Shown: piece after piece, positions 56,712 to 64,000 of the stretch
Layout: each line of letters begins with the position of its first letter
How positions within the stretch are numbered: the first letter of the stretch is position 1
Assembly (NCBI RefSeq): GCF_902500225.1
Contig: NZ_LR722649.1
Coordinates: 186,001 to 250,000, forward strand
Direction of reading: 5' to 3'
Length of the DNA: 64,000 nt
DNA from: Buttiauxella massiliensis
GTDB lineage: Bacteria > Pseudomonadota > Gammaproteobacteria > Enterobacterales > Enterobacteriaceae
Notes under the pieces: model-generated
What the model was told of the DNA's origin: nothing
Seen by the model: the letters and a program-made list of their open reading frames with translations, nothing else
Databases searched by the model: none
Position numbers and translations under genes: made by a program

Positions 56712-57605
56712 ATGTCACACATCAATTACAACCATCTCTACTACTTCTGGCAAGTCTGCAAAGAAGGGTCGGTTGTGGGTGCCGCAGAAGCGCTTTATTT
56801 AACGCCGCAAACCATCACCGGTCAGATCAAAGCGTTGGAAGAACGCCTGCAGGGTAAACTGTTCCGTCGCCAGGGACGCGGTCTGGTGCCTTCTGAATTG
56901 GGCCAGCTTGTTTTCCGCTATGCGGACCGTATGTTTACTTTAAGCCAGGAAATGTTGGATATCGTGAACTACCGCAAAGAGTCGAGCCTGTTGTTTGATG
57001 TCGGTATTGCGGATGCGCTGTCAAAACGCCTGGTGAGCGGCGTGCTTGATGCGGCTGTCGTTGAAGATGAGCAAATCCACCTGCGCTGTTTCGAATCGAC
57101 CCACGAAATGCTGCTTGAGCAACTCAGCCAGCATAAACTCGATATGATCATCTCTGACTGCCCGATTGATTCAACTCAGCAGGAAGGGCTGTTTTCGGTG
57201 AAAATCGGCGAATGTGGCATTAGCTTCTGGAGCCAGAACCCGGTGCCTGATTTGCCTTTCCCTGCCTGTCTTGAAACCCGGCGTTTATTGATTCCAGGCC
57301 GTCGCTCGATGTTAGGGCGTAAGATTTTGAACTGGATTAACACTCAAGGGTTGAAGGTTGAAATTCTCGGTGAGTTTGATGATGCGGCGCTGATGAAAGC
57401 CTTTGGTGCGGCACACAATGCGATTTTTGTCGCGCCGACCCTGTACGGGCAGGACATCTATAACGACGAGAACATTGTTGAGATTGGGCGAATCGAGAAT
57501 GTGATGGAAGAGTATCACGCCATATTTGCTGAACGAATGATTCAACACCCGGCGGTGCAGCGTGTGTGCAATCGGGATTACTCGGCTTTGTTTAAAGAGA
57601 TTTAA
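56712..57605 (+). CDS. nhaR: LysR-family activator NhaR
   Basis: NhaR activates nhaA in response to sodium. The 297-residue protein has the LysR N-terminal HTH (about 20-45, [22 protein letters not shown], shortened from the motif) and a periplasmic-binding-like effector domain. Length is close to E. coli (301). The ATG at 56712 follows GGGAGTGAAAAACG; a start at 56682 would add ten unmatched residues. A bidirectional terminator separates it from convergent rpsT. Confidence 0.96.
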   Translation: MSHINYNHLYYFWQVCKEGSVVGAAEALYLTPQTITGQIKALEERLQGKLFRRQGRGLVPSELGQLVFRYADRMFTLSQEMLDIVNYRKESSLLFDVGIADALSKRLVSGVLDAAVVEDEQIHLRCFESTHEMLLEQLSQHKLDMIISDCPIDSTQQEGLFSVKIGECGISFWSQNPVPDLPFPACLETRRLLIPGRRSMLGRKILNWINTQGLKVEILGEFDDAALMKAFGAAHNAIFVAPTLYGQDIYNDENIVEIGRIENVMEEYHAIFAERMIQHPAVQRVCNRDYSALFKEI

Positions 57606-57630
57606 ATCAGGACTCAAATTTCAGATATAA

Positions 57631-57658
57631 AAAAACCGGCATAAGCCGGTTTTTTTTC
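57631..57658. terminator. Bidirectional terminator between nhaR and rpsT
   Basis: AACCGGC pairs with GCCGGTT around ATAA, with an A run on the left and nine T on the right (57631-57658). It serves nhaR rightward and rpsT leftward. Confidence 0.9.
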
Positions 57659-57679
57659 AAGCTAACAACAAGTTGGCGA

Positions 57680-58269
<590 letters not shown>

Positions 58270-59202
58270 ATGAAGCTGATACGCGGCATACATAATTTAC
58301 GCCAGAACCACCACGGGTGTGTCCTCACCATTGGGAATTTCGATGGCGTGCATCGAGGCCACAAGTCCCTGCTAAAAGGGCTGTGCGCGGAAGGGCGTGC
58401 GCGAAATCTGCCGGTGATGGTCATGATCTTTGAACCGCAACCGCTTGAGCTGTTCGCAGGCGATAAAGCCCCAGCGCGTCTCACACGCCTGCGCGAAAAG
58501 CTGCGTTATCTGGCTGAGTGTGGTGTGGATTACGTGCTGTGTGTGCGATTCGATCGCCGCTTTGCTGCGCTGACTGCGCAAAACTTTGTCAGCGATCTTC
58601 TGGTTGACCGCCTCGGGGTAAAATTCCTCGCGGTAGGTGATGATTTCCGCTTTGGTGCTGGTCGCCAGGGGGATTTCTTGTTATTACAGAAGGCTGGCCT
58701 CGAGTATGGTTTTGACGTCACCAGTACGCAAACTTTCTGTGAAGGTAGAGTGCGAATCAGTAGCACGGCTGTTCGCCAGGCACTGGCTGATGACGACTTA
58801 ACGCTTGCCGAAAGTCTATTGGGTCATCCGTTTATTATCTCCGGACGTGTCGTCCATGGTGATGAACTGGGAAGAACCATTGGTTTCCCCACGGCGAATT
58901 TACTGCTGCGTCGTCAGGTTTCCCCTGTTAAAGGGGTGTTTGCGGTAGAAGTCGCAGGCCTTGGCGATAAACTGCTGCCGGGCGTTGCCAACATTGGCAC
59001 ACGGCCAACGGTGGCGGGTCTGCGCCAACAGCTAGAAGTCCATTTGCTGGACGTTGCAATGGACTTATATGGGCACCATATTGATGTGGTGCTACGAAAA
59101 AAAATACGCAATGAACAACGGTTTGCTTCGCTTGATGAACTGAAAGCGCAAATCGCCAAAGATGTGGTAACCGCCCGCGAATTTTTTGGGCCTAATACCT
59201 GA
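58270..59202 (+). CDS. ribF: Bifunctional riboflavin kinase / FAD synthetase RibF
   Basis: RibF converts riboflavin to FMN and FMN to FAD. The 310-residue protein has an N-terminal FAD synthetase with [12 protein letters not shown] (about 20-31) and a C-terminal flavokinase with [11 protein letters not shown] (about 205-215), the ATP/flavin site. E. coli RibF has 313 residues. It leads ribF-ileS-lspA-fkpB-ispH; the gap to ileS is 28 bp. Confidence 0.97.
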   Translation: MKLIRGIHNLRQNHHGCVLTIGNFDGVHRGHKSLLKGLCAEGRARNLPVMVMIFEPQPLELFAGDKAPARLTRLREKLRYLAECGVDYVLCVRFDRRFAALTAQNFVSDLLVDRLGVKFLAVGDDFRFGAGRQGDFLLLQKAGLEYGFDVTSTQTFCEGRVRISSTAVRQALADDDLTLAESLLGHPFIISGRVVHGDELGRTIGFPTANLLLRRQVSPVKGVFAVEVAGLGDKLLPGVANIGTRPTVAGLRQQLEVHLLDVAMDLYGHHIDVVLRKKIRNEQRFASLDELKAQIAKDVVTAREFFGPNT

Positions 59203-59230
59203 GCAAGCTAACTACGGAACCGAGAATCTA

Positions 59231-62047
59231 ATGAGTGACTTTAAATCTACCCTGAATTTACCGGAAACAGGGTTCCCGATGCGTGGCGACCTCGCCAAAC
59301 GCGAACCGGGCATGCTGGCTCGCTGGAATGATGATGACCTGTACGGCATCATCCGTAATGCAAAGAAAGGCAAAAAATCCTTCATTCTGCATGATGGCCC
59401 TCCATACGCGAACGGCAGCATTCACATTGGTCACTCAGTTAACAAGATTCTGAAAGACATTATCGTGAAGTCCAAAGGTCTTTCCGGTTTTGACTCTCCG
59501 TATGTTCCAGGTTGGGACTGCCACGGTTTGCCAATCGAACTGAAAGTAGAACAGCTGATCGGCAAGCCTGGCGAGAAAGTTTCTGCGGCTGAATTCCGTG
59601 CTGCATGCCGTAAATATGCGGCAGAGCAGGTTGACGGGCAGCGTGCCGACTTCATCCGTCTGGGTGTGTTGGGCGACTGGTCACGTCCGTACCTGACTAT
59701 GGATTTCAACACCGAAGCGAATATCATTCGTGCGCTGGGTAAAATCGTCGGTAACGGCCACCTGCTTAAAGGGGCTAAACCTGTGCACTGGTGCGTTGAC
59801 TGCCGTTCAGCCCTGGCTGAAGCGGAAGTTGAGTATTATGACAAAACCTCTCCATCTATCTTCGTTAGCTTCCAGGCTGTTGATGCTGACGCGGTAAAAG
59901 AGAAATTTGGCGCAACTCAGGTTGATGGCCCGGTTTCCATGGTTATCTGGACTACCACTCCGTGGACTCTGCCAGCTAACCGTGCGGTTTCTCTGAATGC
60001 AGAATTCGAATATGCGCTGGTGCAGGTTGATGGCCAGGCGTTGATCGTTGCTAAAGATTTGCTCGAAAGTGTAATGAAGAGCGCGGCTATCACCGAGTGG
60101 ACTGTTCTGGGCACCGCTAAAGGCGCCGATCTGGAACTGACTCGCTACAAGCACCCGTTCTTAGATTTCGATGTGCCGGCGATTCTTGGCGAGCACGTTA
60201 CGCTGGAAGCCGGTACCGGCGCAGTGCATACCGCTGGCGGCCACGGCCCTGACGACTATGTGATCAGCCAGAAATACAATCTGGAAATCGCTAACCCGGT
60301 TGGCCCGGATGGTTGCTACCTGCCAGGTACTTATGAAGGTCTGGATGGCGTTCAAGTGTTCAAAGCTAACGACCTGATCGTTAACATCCTGCGTGATAAA
60401 GGAGCTCTGCTGCACGTTGAGAAACTGCTGCACAGCTACCCGCACTGCTGGCGTCACAAAACGCCAATCATCTTCCGTGCCACTCCTCAGTGGTTCATCA
60501 GCATGGATCAAAAAGGTCTGCGCGAGCAGTCTCTGAAAGAGATCAAAGGTGTGCAGTGGATCCCAGATTGGGGCCAGGCACGTATTGAGTCCATGGTTGC
60601 GAACCGCCCGGACTGGTGTATTTCCCGCCAGCGCACCTGGGGCGTGCCAATGTCGATGTTCGTACACAAAGACACTGAAGAGCTGCACCCGCGTACTCTG
60701 GAATTGATGGAAGAAGTTGCTAAGCGTGTTGAGCAAGACGGCATCCAGGCGTGGTGGGATCTCGACCCGCGCGACATTCTGGGTGACGACGCTGACAACT
60801 ACACCAAAGTGCCAGACACCCTGGACGTGTGGTTCGACTCCGGTTCAACGCATTCATCTGTTGTTGATGTGCGCCCTGAATTCAACGGCCACGCGGCAGA
60901 TATGTACCTGGAAGGTTCGGATCAGCATCGCGGTTGGTTCATGTCTTCACTGATGATTTCGACGGCGATGAAAGGCAAAGCGCCTTACCGTCAGGTACTG
61001 ACTCACGGCTTCACCGTTGATGGTCAGGGCCGCAAAATGTCCAAATCTATCGGTAATACCGTTTCTCCGCAGGATGTGATGAATAAACTGGGCGCGGATA
61101 TTCTGCGTCTGTGGGTGGCATCAACGGATTACACCGGTGAAATTGCGGTGTCCGATGAGATCCTGAAACGCGCTGCTGACTCTTATCGTCGTATCCGTAA
61201 CACCGCTCGTTTCCTGTTGGCGAACCTTAACGGCTTCAATCCAGAAACCGATATGGTGAAACCGGAAGAGATGGTTGTTCTGGATCGTTGGGCTGTCAGC
61301 TGTGCGCAGGATGCACAAACCGATATCCTGGCCGCTTATGAAAACTACGATTTCCACGAAGTGGTGCAACGCCTGATGCGTTTCTGCTCCATCGAAATGG
61401 GCTCGTTCTATCTCGACATCATCAAAGACCGTCAGTACACCGCGAAGCCTGACAGCATAGCGCGTCGTAGCTGCCAGACCGCGCTGTTCCACATTGCAGA
61501 AGCGCTGGTTCGCTGGATGGCACCAATCATGTCCTTCACCTCTGACGAAATCTGGGCGTTCCTGCCTGGCAATCGTGAGAAATACGTCTTCACCGGCGAG
61601 TGGTACGAAGGTCTGTTCGGTCTGGCTGACAGCGAAACGATGAACAATGAATACTGGGACACCCTGTTAACCGTGCGTGGCGAAGTGAACAAAGTCATCG
61701 AACAAGCGCGTGCTGACAAGCGTGTGGGCGGTTCACTGGAAGCGGCAGTCACTCTGTACGCCGACAGCGATCTGGCTTCTAAGCTCAATAGCCTGGGCGA
61801 GGAATTACGATTTGTCCTGTTGACCTCCGGTGCTGAAGTTGCCGATTATGCGCAGGCTGGCGAAGACGCTCAACAGAGCGAAATCCTGAAAGGATTGAAA
61901 GTCGCCTTGCGTAAAGCCGACGGTGAGAAGTGCCCGCGTTGCTGGCATTACACAACCGACGTCGGTCAGGTAGCGGAACACGCAGAAATCTGCGGCCGCT
62001 GTGTCACCAACGTAGCCGGTGACGGCGAAAAGCGTAAATTTGCCTGA
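59231..62047 (+). CDS. ileS: Isoleucyl-tRNA synthetase
   Basis: IleS charges tRNA-Ile and edits valine. The 938-residue class I synthetase equals the E. coli length, with the HIGH motif HIGH (in [11 protein letters not shown], about 64-67) and KMSKS (in [10 protein letters not shown], about 602-606), an editing domain between them, and a C-terminal zinc finger CPRC...CGRC. The ATG at 59231 is chosen; an in-frame GTG/TTG at 59186 would overlap ribF. The stop codon overlaps the lspA start (TGATG). Confidence 0.98.
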   Translation: MSDFKSTLNLPETGFPMRGDLAKREPGMLARWNDDDLYGIIRNAKKGKKSFILHDGPPYANGSIHIGHSVNKILKDIIVKSKGLSGFDSPYVPGWDCHGLPIELKVEQLIGKPGEKVSAAEFRAACRKYAAEQVDGQRADFIRLGVLGDWSRPYLTMDFNTEANIIRALGKIVGNGHLLKGAKPVHWCVDCRSALAEAEVEYYDKTSPSIFVSFQAVDADAVKEKFGATQVDGPVSMVIWTTTPWTLPANRAVSLNAEFEYALVQVDGQALIVAKDLLESVMKSAAITEWTVLGTAKGADLELTRYKHPFLDFDVPAILGEHVTLEAGTGAVHTAGGHGPDDYVISQKYNLEIANPVGPDGCYLPGTYEGLDGVQVFKANDLIVNILRDKGALLHVEKLLHSYPHCWRHKTPIIFRATPQWFISMDQKGLREQSLKEIKGVQWIPDWGQARIESMVANRPDWCISRQRTWGVPMSMFVHKDTEELHPRTLELMEEVAKRVEQDGIQAWWDLDPRDILGDDADNYTKVPDTLDVWFDSGSTHSSVVDVRPEFNGHAADMYLEGSDQHRGWFMSSLMISTAMKGKAPYRQVLTHGFTVDGQGRKMSKSIGNTVSPQDVMNKLGADILRLWVASTDYTGEIAVSDEILKRAADSYRRIRNTARFLLANLNGFNPETDMVKPEEMVVLDRWAVSCAQDAQTDILAAYENYDFHEVVQRLMRFCSIEMGSFYLDIIKDRQYTAKPDSIARRSCQTALFHIAEALVRWMAPIMSFTSDEIWAFLPGNREKYVFTGEWYEGLFGLADSETMNNEYWDTLLTVRGEVNKVIEQARADKRVGGSLEAAVTLYADSDLASKLNSLGEELRFVLLTSGAEVADYAQAGEDAQQSEILKGLKVALRKADGEKCPRCWHYTTDVGQVAEHAEICGRCVTNVAGDGEKRKFA

Positions 62048-62553
62048 TGAGTAAATCGATAAGTTCGACCGGCTTGCGCTGGCTGTGGCTTGTAGTGGTG
62101 GTTCTGATTGTCGATCTGGGCAGCAAATACCTGATCCTCCAGCATTTCATGCTGGGGGACACCGTATCGCTGTTCCCGTCGCTGAATCTGCACTATGCCC
62201 GCAATTACGGTGCCGCGTTTAGTTTCCTGGCGGATAAAGGGGGCTGGCAGCGCTGGTTCTTCGCGGGTATCGCTATCGGTATCTGCGTGATTTTGGCTGT
62301 GTTGATGTATCGCGCCAAAGCAAGCCAGAAGCTGCATAACATCGCCTATGCTTTAATCATTGGCGGTGCACTCGGCAACCTGTTTGACCGTTTATGGCAC
62401 GGCTTTGTGGTCGACATGATTGATTTCTATGTCGGCGACTGGCACTTCGCCACGTTTAACTTGGCTGATACGGCAATCTGTATCGGCGCGGCGCTGATTG
62501 TGCTGGAGGGGTTCTTTGTCTCCTCCGACAAGCCCGCAAAAGAAAAAGGGTAA
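62047..62553 (+). CDS. lspA: Lipoprotein signal peptidase LspA
   Basis: LspA cleaves signal peptides of diacylglyceryl-modified lipoproteins in the inner membrane. The 168-residue protein (E. coli 164) has four hydrophobic segments and the conserved NYGAAFSF and [10 protein letters not shown] with FVVDMIDFY, which carry the two catalytic aspartates. Start overlaps ileS by one base. Three bp separate it from fkpB. Confidence 0.97.
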   Translation: MSKSISSTGLRWLWLVVVVLIVDLGSKYLILQHFMLGDTVSLFPSLNLHYARNYGAAFSFLADKGGWQRWFFAGIAIGICVILAVLMYRAKASQKLHNIAYALIIGGALGNLFDRLWHGFVVDMIDFYVGDWHFATFNLADTAICIGAALIVLEGFFVSSDKPAKEKG

Positions 62554-62556
62554 CCC

Positions 62557-63027
62557 ATGGCTGAGTCTATCCAGGCCAATAGCAGAGTTTTGGTGCATTT
62601 CACGCTGAAACTTGAAGATGGCTCCACTGCCGAGTCGACCCGCAATAACGGCAAACCGGCACTCTTCACGCTGGGTGACGAAACACTGTCGCCAGGCATG
62701 GAAGACCAGCTAGTCGGCTTAAAAGCAGGGGACAAAAAAGCGTTCTCTCTGGCACCGGAATCCGCGTTTGGTATTCCAAGCCCGGACATGATCCAGTATT
62801 TCTCGCGTCGTGAATTTATCGACGCGGGCGAGCCGGTTCCGGGTGCCATTATGCTGTTCACTGCAATGGATGGCAGCGAGATGCCAGGCGTTGTGCGTGA
62901 AGTCAACGGTGATTCCATCACCGTTGACTTTAACCACCCACTCGCCGGGCAAACCATTCATTTTGATATCGAAGTACTGGAAATTGACCCGGTACTGGAG
63001 GCGTTGAATGCAGATCCTGTTGGCTAA
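62557..63027 (+). CDS. fkpB: FKBP-type peptidyl-prolyl isomerase FkpB
   Basis: A 156-residue SlyD-like FKBP isomerase and chaperone in the cytoplasm. The FKBP core is interrupted by an insert-in-flap domain, as in SlyD, and shows [12 protein letters not shown] near the start and [17 protein letters not shown] at the end. The metal-binding His-rich tail of SlyD is absent. Slightly longer than E. coli FkpB (149). It overlaps ispH by 20 bp. Confidence 0.95.
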   Translation: MAESIQANSRVLVHFTLKLEDGSTAESTRNNGKPALFTLGDETLSPGMEDQLVGLKAGDKKAFSLAPESAFGIPSPDMIQYFSRREFIDAGEPVPGAIMLFTAMDGSEMPGVVREVNGDSITVDFNHPLAGQTIHFDIEVLEIDPVLEALNADPVG

Positions 63028-63958
63028 CCCACGCGGCTTTTGTGCCGGGGTCGACCGCGCTATCAGCATTGTTGAAAACGCGCTGGCGATTTACGGCGCA
63101 CCGATTTACGTCCGTCACGAAGTGGTGCATAACCGCTACGTGGTCGATAGCCTGCGCGAACGCGGGGCGATTTTCATCGAGCAAATCAGCGAAGTGCCAG
63201 ACGGCGCAATCCTGATTTTCTCCGCACACGGGGTTTCCCAGGCGGTGCGTAACGAAGCCAAAGGGCGTGATTTAACGGTGTTTGACGCAACGTGCCCGCT
63301 GGTTACCAAAGTGCATATGGAAGTGGCTCGCGCCAGCCGCCGTGGTGAAGAATCCATTCTGATTGGCCACGCAGGCCACCCGGAAGTGGAAGGCACCATG
63401 GGCCAGTACAGCAACCCGAAAGGCGGCATGTATCTGGTTGAATCACCGGAAGATGTCAGCAAGCTGGATGTGAAAAACGAAGCCAAACTGTCGTTTATGA
63501 CGCAGACCACGCTCTCTGTTGATGACACTTCTGACGTGATAGATGCGCTGCGTAAACGCTTCCCGAAAATCATTGGCCCGCGTAAAGACGACATTTGCTA
63601 CGCCACTACCAACCGTCAGGAAGCCGTGCGAGCACTGGCTGACGAAGCGGATGTGGTGCTGGTCGTTGGCTCGAAAAACTCGTCTAACTCCAACCGCCTG
63701 GCAGAACTCGCACAGCGCATGGGCAAATCCGCATATCTAATTGATGATGCGGCGGATATTCAGGAATCCTGGGTTAAAGATGCGGTTTGTGTTGGCGTTA
63801 CGGCAGGGGCGTCCGCACCAGATATTCTGGTGCAAAACGTTCTGGCTCGCCTGCGTGAACTCGGCGGCAGCGAAGCCCGCGAGCTAGTCGGGCGCGAAGA
63901 AAACATTGTTTTCGAAGTGCCGCGTGAGCTGCGAGTGGATGTTCGTGAAGTAGAGTAA
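63008..63958 (+). CDS. ispH: 4-hydroxy-3-methylbut-2-enyl diphosphate reductase IspH
   Basis: IspH makes isopentenyl and dimethylallyl diphosphate in the last step of the MEP isoprenoid pathway. The 316-residue protein (E. coli length) has the three [4Fe-4S] cysteines: Cys12 in NPRGFCAGV, Cys96 in DATCPLVTK and Cys197 in [11 protein letters not shown], plus the catalytic glutamate region [14 protein letters not shown] lies 7 bp before the ATG at 63008. The 42 bp after its stop codon to the window end show no further feature. Confidence 0.98.
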   Translation: MQILLANPRGFCAGVDRAISIVENALAIYGAPIYVRHEVVHNRYVVDSLRERGAIFIEQISEVPDGAILIFSAHGVSQAVRNEAKGRDLTVFDATCPLVTKVHMEVARASRRGEESILIGHAGHPEVEGTMGQYSNPKGGMYLVESPEDVSKLDVKNEAKLSFMTQTTLSVDDTSDVIDALRKRFPKIIGPRKDDICYATTNRQEAVRALADEADVVLVVGSKNSSNSNRLAELAQRMGKSAYLIDDAADIQESWVKDAVCVGVTAGASAPDILVQNVLARLRELGGSEARELVGREENIVFEVPRELRVDVREVE

Positions 63959-64000
63959 CGTAAGCCATTCTCGAAAATGAGAAAATGCCAGCTGGATTAA

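Overview
The window is chromosomal core DNA of an enterobacterium, colinear with Escherichia coli K-12 across its numbering origin (about 99.5 to 0.6 min): fhuF, leuVPQ, rsmC-holD-rimI-yjjG, prfC, osmY, yjjUV, deoCABD, serB-radA-nadR, ettA, slt, trpR, rob, creABCD, arcA, thrLABC, talB-mog, dnaKJ, nhaAR, rpsT, ribF-ileS-lspA-fkpB-ispH. Proteins are close to E. coli in length and sequence. A periplasmic phytase at 41447-42787 closely resembles, from memory, the well-known Buttiauxella phytase, so the genus is probably Buttiauxella (inference; no search was possible). There is no prophage, insertion sequence or CRISPR array.

Layout. 1-2480: the start of fhuF, a membrane diguanylate cyclase and yjjZ with two Fur boxes, then three tandem tRNA-Leu(CAG) genes behind a stringent-type promoter. 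2483-10337: rRNA and ribosome modification (rsmC, rimI), holD, prfC, the osmotic/stationary genes osmY and ytjA, and yjjU/yjjV. 10348-16526: a nucleoside-use block in which a CNT transporter replaces the yjjW-yjjI pair of E. coli, followed by two DeoR operators and deoCABD, whose intercistronic gaps carry ERIC repeats. 16666-29916: hipH, lplA, ytjB, serB-radA-nadR, ettA, slt, trpR, yjjX, gpmB and rob. 30125-36335: creABCD with a perfect cre tag, arcA with a long upstream region, and yjtD. 36493-41327: the attenuated threonine operon.

41447-45017 is the most accessory-looking part: phytase, a GAPDH paralogue with only one cysteine, and a DJ-1/AraC-type (GlxA-like) regulator, all on the minus strand between thrC and yaaX. 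45234-51788 holds yaaX, yaaA, yaaJ, talB, mog, an extra MHS-family transporter and satP. 51936-63958 holds heat-shock dnaKJ under a sigma-32 promoter, nhaAR, rpsT and the ribF-ileS-lspA-fkpB-ispH cluster.

Most genes are ordinary. The points most worth a second look are the single-cysteine GAPDH and its neighbours; three exact-period 12-bp repeats ending at the hipH start codon in place of a Shine-Dalgarno; the paired DeoR operators with a class II CRP site; ERIC copies inside the deo operon, one with an internal insertion made of hairpins; and a yjjY locus whose DNA looks more conserved than its reading frame. I found no clearly new multi-gene system.
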